The notes beneath the pieces are model-generated. The model had not been told where the DNA came from. It worked only from the letters and a program-made list of their open reading frames with translations, and did no database searches. Made by a program: the position numbers and the translations under genes. A stretch of DNA of 45,756 nt from a virus, in IMG/VR virus record IMGVR_UViG_3300036864_000136, positions 1-45,756 of that record. The stretch is one strand, 5' to 3'. Shown piece after piece: positions 26,111-33,016 of this stretch (position 1 is the stretch's first letter; the number at the start of each line of letters is the position of its first letter).

Positions 26111-26221
26111 CGTTACCCCCTTCCGACGTAATCGATTATGTCTCATGCGGAAGTTTAATGCCATGCCTATGGTCATAGTTACAAGCCTTTCACTAGACGG
26201 TTACAGGACCTGAACAAAAGT

Positions 26222-26344
26222 TCACTCGTTAGAGTGAGTTTCATCTTTCAGTTGGTCGAGCAGCTTGGCTTCTTCTGGGTGACAGAGCCTACACATTTTA
26301 TGTGGCTCTTCTTCGTGTAGGCCTTGATTGTGCTCGCTAATCAA
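26222..26344 (-). CDS. Very small CxxC protein (40 aa)
   Basis: From TTG 26344, overlapping an upstream TAG, the frame reads to a HKMCRLCHPEEA motif and ends THSNE. A shorter form would start at ATG 26296. CxxC plus His suggests one zinc site. No good ribosome site is visible, so it could be coupled to upstream translation or not real. Confidence 0.4.
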   Translation of the reverse strand: MISEHNQGLHEEEPHKMCRLCHPEEAKLLDQLKDETHSNE

Positions 26345-26379
26345 AAACGCGGTGTAGGCTGTCTGACTTCTTGTTAGCT

Positions 26380-26769
26380 TCAAATAATTGCACCACCTTC
26401 ATTTTCCCAGTCACAGATTTGAGCCAACGCTGTAGCCTTACGACGCCTTTTCTTTGTTGCGCCGTTAATGTTCTTAACCCTTTGCCCCTTGCTTCGCCTT
26501 TGATTCTTCTTTGCGAGAGCAAGTTGGCGACTGGTCCATTCTTCTGCCCTACGGCTCGGCTTTTCACGAGTCAGATGGAAGATTGACCATCCGCAATCGC
26601 CAAAACATGGCATGGCATAAACTTCTACACCTGAAAACGCTGACCTTTCGGCAGCAATTTTCGTTGCGTCGGTTACGCTGTAGGCTCTTTTGCCGCAGCG
26701 AGAATTTCGCTCTTCTTGAGTTGTTGCTAGCTTCTTCAAGTCTTCGAAGTTAATCTTTGGCCTTGACAA
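26380..26769 (-). CDS. Zinc-finger protein of common actinophage type
   Basis: About 129 residues from TTG 26769, inside the end of the HNH gene. RCGKRAYSVTDATKIAAER then VEVYAMPCFGDCGWSIFHLT has the layout C-x-KR-x-Y ... A ... Y-x-C-x-x-C-G-x-H-L-T that recurs in small actinophage zinc proteins. A very basic region follows (KKNQRRSKGQRVKN). Likely nucleic-acid binding; the start is uncertain. Confidence 0.6.
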   Translation of the reverse strand: MSRPKINFEDLKKLATTQEERNSRCGKRAYSVTDATKIAAERSAFSGVEVYAMPCFGDCGWSIFHLTREKPSRRAEEWTSRQLALAKKNQRRSKGQRVKNINGATKKRRRKATALAQICDWENEGGAII

Positions 26770-27334
26770 TTTTACGCCCCTGCCACCATTCTTCGTTAAG
26801 TCCAATGTCAATTGGTCCAGCTTCACGGGGTGAATGTTCGTCGTACAAGTCACCCCACACATAACCTTCGTCGTTCAAAGTGTGCCACCTATTGTGACAG
26901 GAGTGGCAGACTCTATGAACGTTACCTTTTTCGTTGTTGAGCGTGTTCTTGTCGGGTCCATGGTGGCGGGCCTGCTGCAAGTTAGCCAGACATCCCACGA
27001 TCGGGAACTTTCCGCCACCACAATTCTTCTTCGACGCCCACTCGCAAAGTGCTGTCTCGTCAAGTGGGTACATCTTCGCTGCTCTTTTACGACCCGTACT
27101 CTGCTGGTCTTTTAGGGCTGAGTCGTCTTTGTAGGTGGTGAAACCTTCCATAGGGTCACTATCGTCAAAGTCAGCAGAATCAGAAGAATCAACTCCACTG
27201 CTGCTGGAAGGAATATCACTCCTATCAGAACTGACGGGGTCAACAATATCATCACTATCAGTAGTAGAGTTTTCACACTGCTCCAAAGTTCTGCACTCGT
27301 GATTTAGGCCTAGGCGGTGCGCTACACATTTCAT
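26750..27334 (-). CDS. HNH endonuclease
   Basis: A 194-residue protein. Residues 25-65 are a Ser/Asp-rich linker. The HNH core is CLANLQQARHHGPDKNT then VHRVCHSCHNRWH, with the catalytic His, Asn region and two zinc CxxC/CxxH pairs. It could be a homing or packaging-associated nuclease. Here it sits in the early region far from the terminase. The ATG has no ribosome site, but TAATCT seven bases upstream could act as a -10 of a leaderless message. Confidence 0.75.
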   Translation of the reverse strand: MKCVAHRLGLNHECRTLEQCENSTTDSDDIVDPVSSDRSDIPSSSSGVDSSDSADFDDSDPMEGFTTYKDDSALKDQQSTGRKRAAKMYPLDETALCEWASKKNCGGGKFPIVGCLANLQQARHHGPDKNTLNNEKGNVHRVCHSCHNRWHTLNDEGYVWGDLYDEHSPREAGPIDIGLNEEWWQGRKIVKAKD

Positions 27335-27343
27335 GTAGCTAGA

Positions 27344-27550
27344 TTACATGCGACGCTTGGGAAATGACAGTCCGTCTCCATGCCAATCAATGTCATGGTC
27401 GACGAATTTATTCTCAAGCTTACGAATTGATCTGCCGTTCAAATTCCAAGTGCACCCACCGTGACGACATTGGATTGTGTATTCCCAAAAGGGGTATTTT
27501 CTTCCTGGGGAGCGTACATCTTTGACGTAAATCGCTGCGTTTTCTAGCAT
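27344..27550 (-). CDS. Small C2H2 zinc-finger-like protein, copy B
   Basis: A 68-residue protein. YTIQCRHGGCTWNL, then KFVDHDIDWHGDGL gives a Cys-x4-Cys ... His-x3-His site. The neighbouring gene upstream (27550-27759) has the same pattern in the same order, so the two look like a tandem duplication. Role unknown. Confidence 0.65.
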   Translation of the reverse strand: MLENAAIYVKDVRSPGRKYPFWEYTIQCRHGGCTWNLNGRSIRKLENKFVDHDIDWHGDGLSFPKRRM

Positions 27551-27759
27551 TACTCGGGCATGCCATTTGCGTGCCAGTCTTCATGACGAAATTGAAGTTC
27601 GTCAGAGTAAACAATATCTGTCGCGCTTTCTTGCCACCTACAATCTACATGGGTGCAAGTGAGGTGGTATTTTGGCCCTTCGGCGCTAAAAGTTGTCCTT
27701 CTGTTAATCTCTGGCACGTCACTTAAAGGTTCACTCCGAAATTCCAGCCACGTTGTCAC
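27550..27759 (-). CDS. Small C2H2 zinc-finger-like protein, copy A
   Basis: A 69-residue protein from GTG 27759, overlapping the TGA of the gene before. YHLTCTHVDCRWQE, then QFRHEDWHANGM gives Cys-x4-Cys ... His-x3-His as in copy B next to it. The stop shares a base with the start of copy B, so the pair is probably co-translated. Confidence 0.65.
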   Translation of the reverse strand: MTTWLEFRSEPLSDVPEINRRTTFSAEGPKYHLTCTHVDCRWQESATDIVYSDELQFRHEDWHANGMPE

Positions 27760-27959
27760 GGATGACACCCCATACAAACAAGGTAGTAGGTTTTAGTTTC
27801 AGCGTGGTACCAAAATATCAGCCGGGTTATGTCAAAGTAGTACCGACAGAAAGGACAATCGCCGCCCTGTCGTTCAAAAAGAAACTGCTTAAACCTTCTT
27901 CTTTTACGCGAGTTCCAATCCCCCGGCTTTCGCCTAGACAACGTAAGTCCCTGGTTCAC
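27756..27959 (-). CDS. Small four-Cys zinc protein
   Basis: A 67-residue basic protein from GTG 27959. RRKPGDWNSRKRRRF is followed by CPFC and, 22 residues later, CMGC, resembling a truncated HNH-type zinc ribbon without the catalytic His-Asn-His. It overlaps the GntR-like gene by 26 bases. Confidence 0.6.
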   Translation of the reverse strand: MNQGLTLSRRKPGDWNSRKRRRFKQFLFERQGGDCPFCRYYFDITRLIFWYHAETKTYYLVCMGCHP

Positions 27960-28185
27960 CTTCAGCTCTATTGTTGATAACTTTCACTCGGCCGTTCTTA
28001 ACGAGAATTGCCCGAGCCATGCTAACTATTTCTGTGCTAGCGCCGAGAATTGCTCTAAGAGAATCCGTGTTAGGAAGCTTCTCCCCTGGCGCTACTTTGC
28101 CTGACTCGATCAGATTAATCATGTAGACATAAACTGCGCTTATGCGTCGGTGTCTTTGGTTTTCAAGGTCCTGTTTATTAGCCAC
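27934..28185 (-). CDS. GntR-type winged-helix regulator (DNA-binding domain only)
   Basis: An 83-residue protein from GTG 28185 behind AGGGGTG. RHRRISAVYVYMINLIESGKVAPGEKLPNTDSLRAILGAS has the GntR N-terminal pattern (helix, PGE-x-LP, recognition helix), followed by the wing VKVINNRAEGEPGTYVV. No effector domain is present. It is preceded by an unusually long 440-base structured leader, which suggests control at RNA level. Confidence 0.75.
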   Translation of the reverse strand: MANKQDLENQRHRRISAVYVYMINLIESGKVAPGEKLPNTDSLRAILGASTEIVSMARAILVKNGRVKVINNRAEGEPGTYVV

Positions 28186-28200
28186 TAGATTTCACCCCTA

Positions 28201-28642
28201 AATAAAATTAGCGGCAGTAATTCGGGAGTCTGCGACACATCGCCCCGAACTTAATAACCTAGAAGACCTTCGCTCGTCGAGGTTGAATCCCCACGAAAAT
28301 CTTTTAAGTTTTCAGTTCGAGCGGGGCTTGGGAGAAGTCGGGGTGGCCGCCCAAACTTCTTTCCATGTCTCGCACTTGCCGAACTACTACCGCTAACTTA
28401 GGTTTTCCCCTATTCTCTCCCAGGATCCAAAGGTGAAAGAAAAACCCTGGGAAAGATGTAGGGGGAAGCAACTGTATGGGAAACTCACTACCCGTTCAGC
28501 GCTCACCACGAGTATAACCCACCAGCGACGTGAGGTAACCCCCCACAAGCCAGTAGGACCGTAAGAAACCAGTCAAACCGTATGTGGAAGAGATCACTCT
28601 GGCGAGTTGTGCCACCTTGCGTGTCGGCCACGGATACGCTAG
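28201..28642 (-). ncRNA. Candidate structured RNA / long leader without genes
   Basis: No gene fits this roughly 440-base gap. It holds several hairpins. One pairs CCCCTA/TAGGGG and TCCCAGG/CCTGGGA (plus-strand 28408-28474). AGAAG/CTTCT around GGG/CCC lies at 28333-28360. A long-range CCCCGAACT pairs with AGTTCG-agc-GGGG (28243-28326). GCGTATC/GACACGC around CGTGGCC lies at 28620-28641. It lies directly before the GntR-like gene on the minus strand. It could be a non-coding RNA, a regulatory leader or a replication origin. The strand is inferred from its neighbours. Confidence 0.5.
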
Positions 28643-28657
28643 GTGACTGAATTTAGG

Positions 28658-28969
28658 TCAGTTAGAAGTTTTGCGCCACTCCTCCATTGTTTCACACATT
28701 TTGTCAGAGAGTTCCCATTCCTTTGGAGACGAGAACATGGATTTGAAATCTCGCAGGTAGCTGATCCATGTCTTGTTGGTTTCGAGAGACTTCCAACTTA
28801 CTCGGAAATAGCTCTCATCGTAGGAAATGATTTCAGCTTTTTGATGACGCTTCCATGATGCATTGCCTGACCAAACTTCACCAGGCTTAGGGACTTCTTT
28901 TAGGGTCAGCTCCCTCATTTCTTGCTGCCAGTCGTCGAAGATTTTCTGGTGCTCTTTTGAAAGTGGCAC
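28658..28969 (-). CDS. Hypothetical protein
   Basis: A 103-residue protein starting MPLSKEHQKIFDDWQQEM. A beta-rich middle (GEVWSGNASWKRHQKAEIISYDESYFRVSW) is followed by charged helices. It lies between the SNF2 operon and the structured gap, as the last gene of its transcript. No family was recognised. Confidence 0.65.
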   Translation of the reverse strand: MPLSKEHQKIFDDWQQEMRELTLKEVPKPGEVWSGNASWKRHQKAEIISYDESYFRVSWKSLETNKTWISYLRDFKSMFSSPKEWELSDKMCETMEEWRKTSN

Positions 28970-28972
28970 TTT

Positions 28973-29203
28973 TCAGTCCCCCAAGAAATACTTTGCCGCC
29001 ATCGGGAAAAAGAACTTAGCTTCTTTGAAGTTACGAGCCCACGTTACCCGCGTTGACTTTGAATTACCTAGCGGCCAGTAATAAAGCCACCAGGCTAGAT
29101 GGCCGTTCACGTATTCCTTGCGAACGAACCATTCCGGCCCACAAGTACATTGTATCGGTAGACCTGCGTCACAATATCCACAAAGATTTCTCTTAGCCTT
29201 CAA
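28973..29203 (-). CDS. Small Cys-rich protein
   Basis: A 76-residue protein from TTG 29203. N-terminal CGYCDAGLPIQCTCG is a compact four-Cys metal site; the rest is aromatic and basic (HLAWWLYYWPLG). Located between SNF2-region genes. Function unknown. Confidence 0.6.
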   Translation of the reverse strand: MKAKRNLCGYCDAGLPIQCTCGPEWFVRKEYVNGHLAWWLYYWPLGNSKSTRVTWARNFKEAKFFFPMAAKYFLGD

Positions 29204-29212
29204 GGAACTTCC

Positions 29213-29368
29213 TCACCTGTTGTTCGGAAAGCCCTTAGGGCTTTTAATGATGTGACACTTTCGCTTATGCCAAATAACCAGCGACTTGTACTTAGTTCCA
29301 ATCTGGATTTCTCCCCATGGAGTTGGAATGTAGATCTTAGTTCCAACCTTTGCGTAAAGCTTCTTCAT
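29213..29368 (-). CDS. Small basic protein (51 aa)
   Basis: ATG 29368 overlaps the stop of the SNF2 helicase gene by one base. The sequence MKKLYAKVGTKIYIPTPWGEIQIG has an SH3-like small beta-barrel pattern and is net basic. Likely co-translated with the helicase; its role is unknown. Confidence 0.65.
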   Translation of the reverse strand: MKKLYAKVGTKIYIPTPWGEIQIGTKYKSLVIWHKRKCHIIKSPKGFPNNR

Positions 29369-31437
29369 TAACCCTCCAGGAACTTCCTCATAGCCTCAGC
29401 CAAGTCGACATCGGCTTGGAAACCATCGAGCATGTTCTTCTTCTGCTCCTGAATCGCATCGATCAATTCAGTTGCTGTGCCTTCACAATGGAGAATGTGC
29501 ACGATGGATTCGTACTCCGAGTCGATGCGTCGGAGCCGGTCAATTGTTTGCTCTTCCTTGCCGGGATTCCATTCCCGCTCGATGCAAAGAAGTTGCTGAG
29601 CACCATTCAAGTTGAGGCCAACTTGTGCAGTCTGGTACTGACAAATCAGCACATCATACTGATGCTCGCCAACCTTTGTGTGGTTGGTATTGAAGTCATC
29701 GATGTAGCCACGGCGAACATGATCCGGCACGTCACCGGTGATTTTAGCGACCCTGAGGTTGTTCATCTCGCACCGACGCTCAAGTTCTGCGATAACACTC
29801 TTGAACATCGAGAAGACAACAATTCGGTCGCCATCTTCTACAGCCTCATTGACAATTTGTTCTGACTCGTCCATCATGATGGACTCACCAATTGGCGGAG
29901 TCCCCGGAGGCGGAAAGATGACGCGAGGATCAATGCACGGTCCTGGAAGTCCCTGCTCATCGAGACATTCTGGATCGTGCCAACATCCCTTGATCTGAAT
30001 TCCATCCGGCCAACTTGCAGCCTGACGCATTCGCGTGTACCAGGCGAGAACTGCTTGAGTTGTCATTTGCTCCGTGTCAGAGAAAGCAAGCTTCGCTTTG
30101 TCGCGGAGTTCTGTGATGAACTTCGTCTGACGTGGGTACTTCTCCGGATCGAGCTCAAGCCAGTGATGTTTGATTTCCTGGGGCGGCATAACAACTCCAG
30201 CACTTTCACGTGTGCGAGCCGTGTACTTCATGTCTAGCTTCTTGAGGAGCCTATCAGATCCGCCAGACCCAAAGGTGTAGACGTACTTGTTTGTCGCGTA
30301 GTCGTACTCTTTTGTGCAGTAATCATCGAGGAAGTTCTTTTCTGACGGGAACATTTCTCGATCGATCATATTGAGAGGAGGCCAAATCTCAGCTGGCTTA
30401 TTGAGAATTGGTGTACCCGTTGCTACGTAGAAATTCTTGACCGAGCAGAAATCGCTGAACTGTTCGGCTCGAAACTCGCAGGCTGAACAAATGGTGTCGA
30501 AGCCACGAACATCGAAAGTCTGATGGCCACAACTTGGGCAACGGTTCTCGGCAAAGACAAGTTCACGAACCTTCTGAGTGGTGACAGACTTGGCACCCTT
30601 TAGAACATGACCCTCGTCACAGAAGATGGCGTCGAAACAACAATCCTTGAGCTTCTCATGGATTGAATTGTCCTTGCGCCAGACTTCATAGTTGGTGATG
30701 ACGATGGCTTCTGGCATGTGCTTGATAACTTCAAGGAGTTCAACCTTAATTCCCTTGAGAGTTTGATTCAGCACATGCACGAAAGTCGGGTTGGTCCACT
30801 GCTTAAAAGCTCGCTCAAAGTCTGGGAGCACCGATTTTGGCGTGAAGATAAGAACCTTGTTGGCCTTACCTTGAGCACGCAACAAGTCGATGGTCATAAT
30901 CATTTCAAGCGTCTTGCCCAGGCCAGGCTTGTCACCGAGAATTCCCCGCTCGGCTGCAACGAGTCGATGAGCTCCGTCAAGTTGGTGAGGGAGTGCCTTC
31001 TTACCGTTGACACCGATGCGCCAGGGAAATTCCTTAGTTCGTTCATCGAGAAGCTTTTGTTGGGTGAGGTACCTTTCGCGTGAAGCCAGTTCAGCTAGAA
31101 GTCGTAGCCGCTCACGTTCGTAAGCTTCCTTGTTACGAAAGTCGAGTCGGTTGATTTGAGTGTTGCGAGAAATAGCTTCATCAATTGGCCGACGCTCGTG
31201 AAGAAGCACGTCAATCTGACGGCGGAGTTCTGCGATTTGTCCGTTGAGGAGAGCCTGAGAGATTTCGAGAGCGTCATTCTCGTTATCGCGAAGAGTGATG
31301 ACACCTTCTATGTCATCAATTCGTACGTTCAAAAAAGCCAAACGATCGAAGTCTTCGTTCGGCATCAACTTGCTGAGGCGAGCCTCACTCTCGGAGAATT
31401 GTTCTTCGAACGCTGACATGTCGAGTCGTTCGGGCAT
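29368..31437 (-). CDS. SNF2/SF2-type DNA helicase or translocase
   Basis: A 689-residue protein. Motif I is GDKPGLGKTLEM (about residue 172), motif Ia FTPKSVLPDF, motif II DEGH, motif III GTPILN. The second RecA lobe has VVFSMFKSV, ITGDVP and QVGLNLNGAQQL, then a Q-x-x-x-R-x-x-R motif as EEQTIDRLRRI. A zinc knuckle (CPSCGHQ ... CSAC) is inserted in lobe 1, and the first 130 residues are coiled coil. Phage SNF2 proteins are thought to aid replication or recombination. It follows a chain of tiny zinc and HTH genes. Confidence 0.88.
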   Translation of the reverse strand: MPERLDMSAFEEQFSESEARLSKLMPNEDFDRLAFLNVRIDDIEGVITLRDNENDALEISQALLNGQIAELRRQIDVLLHERRPIDEAISRNTQINRLDFRNKEAYERERLRLLAELASRERYLTQQKLLDERTKEFPWRIGVNGKKALPHQLDGAHRLVAAERGILGDKPGLGKTLEMIMTIDLLRAQGKANKVLIFTPKSVLPDFERAFKQWTNPTFVHVLNQTLKGIKVELLEVIKHMPEAIVITNYEVWRKDNSIHEKLKDCCFDAIFCDEGHVLKGAKSVTTQKVRELVFAENRCPSCGHQTFDVRGFDTICSACEFRAEQFSDFCSVKNFYVATGTPILNKPAEIWPPLNMIDREMFPSEKNFLDDYCTKEYDYATNKYVYTFGSGGSDRLLKKLDMKYTARTRESAGVVMPPQEIKHHWLELDPEKYPRQTKFITELRDKAKLAFSDTEQMTTQAVLAWYTRMRQAASWPDGIQIKGCWHDPECLDEQGLPGPCIDPRVIFPPPGTPPIGESIMMDESEQIVNEAVEDGDRIVVFSMFKSVIAELERRCEMNNLRVAKITGDVPDHVRRGYIDDFNTNHTKVGEHQYDVLICQYQTAQVGLNLNGAQQLLCIEREWNPGKEEQTIDRLRRIDSEYESIVHILHCEGTATELIDAIQEQKKNMLDGFQADVDLAEAMRKFLEG

Positions 31438-31439
31438 TG

Positions 31440-31586
31440 TTACTTACCTTTCTTGTTCTTTTTGCAGGAGTCGCACAAACCTACAAAACCTAGAACAATT
31501 GACGGCGTGAAACGACGCTTACACTTAAAGCAGTTCATTGGGCGTGGGGTTTCAGTGAAACCGAAACCTTTGTTCTTCTTAGCCAT
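31440..31586 (-). CDS. Small zinc-ribbon protein (48 aa)
   Basis: Starts MAKKNKGFGF inside the end of the gene upstream. CFKCKRRF and GLCDSCKK form two CxxC pairs 18 residues apart, with Lys-rich ends, so a basic zinc ribbon. It immediately precedes the helicase gene and may be a partner. Confidence 0.7.
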   Translation of the reverse strand: MAKKNKGFGFTETPRPMNCFKCKRRFTPSIVLGFVGLCDSCKKNKKGK

Positions 31587-31788
31587 CACCCTCCTCTGAA
31601 AGCTTCTCAGGAAACCTGCCGAGAAAATGAGCCTTACTAATGATGAAAGTCTTTTCAGCCTCAACCGAAAAGAAACAAACAAACTTCTCGCCAAACCTGT
31701 TTTTCTTCACTCGAATAACTCTCGCCGTACCATCATTACCGTTACCATAAACTTCACGGCCATAGACTTTTCTGCCATTTACTGTCAC
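31579..31788 (-). CDS. Small basic protein with conserved RNA leader
   Basis: A 69-residue protein from GTG 31788, with AAGGGGGAAA at the right distance. It begins TVNGRKVYGREVYG and is beta-rich and basic. The frame is open much further upstream (ATG 31914), but that stretch coincides with the folded element at 31806-31958, which has a relative elsewhere, so it is read as leader not protein. Function unknown. Confidence 0.6.
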   Translation of the reverse strand: MTVNGRKVYGREVYGNGNDGTARVIRVKKNRFGEKFVCFFSVEAEKTFIISKAHFLGRFPEKLSEEGDG

Positions 31789-31805
31789 TGTTTCCCCCTT
31801 TTGTC

Positions 31806-31958
31806 GCGGGCTTATTTCCCATTTGACAGGGGGCCCTCGCTCCATGACACGGCAGGCCACTACCCGCCAGGCCCCTTTACGCTCCTGCGTCGCTCCAAGA
31901 AACCTGTCCGGCATTGTCCAGCCTAAGTCATTCCGCCCCCTGTCAAATGCGCGCCCGC
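31806..31958 (-). ncRNA. Structured element R2, relative of R1 at 44740-44900
   Basis: On the minus strand a 15-bp perfect stem (CATTTGACAGGGGGC, plus-strand 31935-31949, with GCCCCCTGTCAAATG, 31820-31834) is capped outside by GCGGGC/GCCCGC (31953-31958 and 31806-31811). Inside lie GGAATGACTTAGGCTG, CGACGCAGGAG and GGAGCGAGG. R1 has the same three blocks in the same order and the same two-part stem with other bases. It stands just before a ribosome site. Cis-acting leader RNA is the main reading; the strand follows the gene order. Confidence 0.6.
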
Positions 31959-31961
31959 TCT

Positions 31962-32174
31962 TTAGTTGTCTAGAACTTCGACTTCGTTGAACTCGCTTCG
32001 TTTCATTGTCTTCGAAGCTAGAAAGAACTGTCGCCACCTCGTTGCCATGCGACAATCTTCTACGAGTGGGCTGAACTTTGACGCTTGGTCTAGGATCGAC
32101 GCTAGACTTTTGATTTCAGCGTCAGTTAGCTCGAACTTGCAGGCGTCGACTACGTCTTTCTTGCGTTGGGCCAA
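31962..32174 (-). CDS. Small helical protein
   Basis: A 70-residue protein from TTG 32174, overlapping the stop of the previous gene. It begins MAQRKKDVVDACKF and is a chain of charged helices (LTDAEIKSLASILDQASKF). It ends just before R2, so R2 follows its stop on the transcript. No family was recognised. Confidence 0.6.
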   Translation of the reverse strand: MAQRKKDVVDACKFELTDAEIKSLASILDQASKFSPLVEDCRMATRWRQFFLASKTMKRSEFNEVEVLDN

Positions 32175-32342
32175 TTAAATCATTCCCTCGTCTTCGAGCA
32201 TTTCGATGATTTCAGCCCCGACCAAAGTTCCAGGCCCGAAGCCAATTCCCATTGACGCGTCTTCGTTGTGAATTGAAACTGTGTCATCGACGCCGATTGT
32301 TATCGTGAACTGAACTGGTTCACTGCGCTTGGGAAGTTTCAT
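32175..32342 (-). CDS. Small acidic protein (55 aa)
   Basis: ATG 32342 overlaps the TGA of the gene before. The first half is beta (EPVQFTITIGVDDTVSI), the second an acidic helix (AEIIEMLEDEGM). Part of a run of one-domain genes; the role is unknown. Confidence 0.65.
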   Translation of the reverse strand: MKLPKRSEPVQFTITIGVDDTVSIHNEDASMGIGFGPGTLVGAEIIEMLEDEGMI

Positions 32343-32536
32343 CGCCCCGTCTCCAGGTAAAGTTCACCCTCGACGTTGGAAGTGATCTCCCAAACTCGAT
32401 GCCAGGGAATCAACTTCTCATCGATTTCGTCGCCTTCGGTGTCACTGATCAAAATTCCAGCCGAGACAACGTTTTCGACCAGAACCGTGGTTTTCTGGGT
32501 CAAGTCACCCGCGTCGATGTGAATGATTGCGCGCAC
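32339..32536 (-). CDS. Small hypothetical protein
   Basis: About 65 residues from GTG 32536, two bases after the HTH gene's stop. A longer form from TTG 32572 is possible. The sequence is mainly beta (TTVLVENVVSAGILISDTEG, RVWEITSNVEGELYLE). No family was recognised. Confidence 0.6.
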   Translation of the reverse strand: MRAIIHIDAGDLTQKTTVLVENVVSAGILISDTEGDEIDEKLIPWHRVWEITSNVEGELYLETGR

Positions 32537-32537
32537 G

Positions 32538-32732
32538 TTATCGGCCTGTCTTGTAGTAGTGAATTCCAACACGCTTAGCTCGCTGATGGACTTGATTTGC
32601 GGTCATGCCAAAATCACGGCAGATCGAAACTTGTGCGCGCCCATCTTCGAGTTGCTTGAGGACCAGTTCATCAATAGCCTCCTTGTTGTCGTGATAGGCT
32701 TTTGAGAGTGCTGCTAGTTCTTTAGGTGTCAC
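32538..32732 (-). CDS. Small helix-turn-helix protein
   Basis: A 64-residue protein from GTG 32732. The C-terminal VSICRDFGMTANQVHQRAKRVGI is an HTH; the N-terminal part is a helix pair. A 15-bp perfect inverted repeat lies 20 bases upstream and may be its own operator. Confidence 0.65.
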   Translation of the reverse strand: MTPKELAALSKAYHDNKEAIDELVLKQLEDGRAQVSICRDFGMTANQVHQRAKRVGIHYYKTGR

Positions 32733-32753
32733 GTGGTCCCGTCTTGAAGTTGA

Positions 32754-32793
32754 GCCGGACAACCTGGTCTTAAAGTTTACCAGGTTGTCCGGC
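32754..32793 (-). promoter_or_regulatory. 15-bp perfect inverted repeat before HTH gene
   Basis: GCCGGACAACCTGGT at 32754-32768 pairs with ACCAGGTTGTCCGGC at 32779-32793 around 10 bases. No T-run follows, so it is not a classic terminator. Its place between two genes, directly before an HTH gene, suggests an operator or an attenuating hairpin. Confidence 0.7.
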
Positions 32794-32805
32794 CTCAGAA
32801 GTCTG

Positions 32806-33012
32806 TTACAGAATTACCGCGTTCTTCAACTTGTCCACAGAGATCATTGCAAACTCTGCTGGAGAATCTGACGAGTTGAGAACTTCGAGTACAGCGGCAC
32901 TTTCACATGTAGCTCTTACGAAGAACTCTTTGTGACCTTTGCCGCTACCACCGTTTGCGTTGTGTTCTTTCATGTACACGCGAAATGTGTACAGTTCGAA
33001 CTGTTCGCTCAC
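32806..33012 (-). CDS. Small hypothetical protein
   Basis: A 68-residue protein from GTG 33012, just after the stop of the gene at 33017. The sequence EQFELYTFRVYMKEHNANGGSGKGHKEFFVRATCESAAVLEVL has a strand-loop-strand-helix pattern with a Gly-rich loop. No family was recognised. Confidence 0.6.
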   Translation of the reverse strand: MSEQFELYTFRVYMKEHNANGGSGKGHKEFFVRATCESAAVLEVLNSSDSPAEFAMISVDKLKNAVIL

Positions 33013-33016
33013 CGTT

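Noticed and set aside
26337-26567. 76-residue minus-strand frame beside the zinc-finger gene
   Set aside because: Lies almost wholly inside the better-supported gene at 26380 and has no ribosome site. Only its last 20 codons are outside, and a 21-residue form is too short to defend.
28280-28300. GGTTGAATCC, resembling a tRNA or tmRNA T-arm, in the structured gap
   Set aside because: No matching D-arm, anticodon arm, acceptor or CCA end around it.
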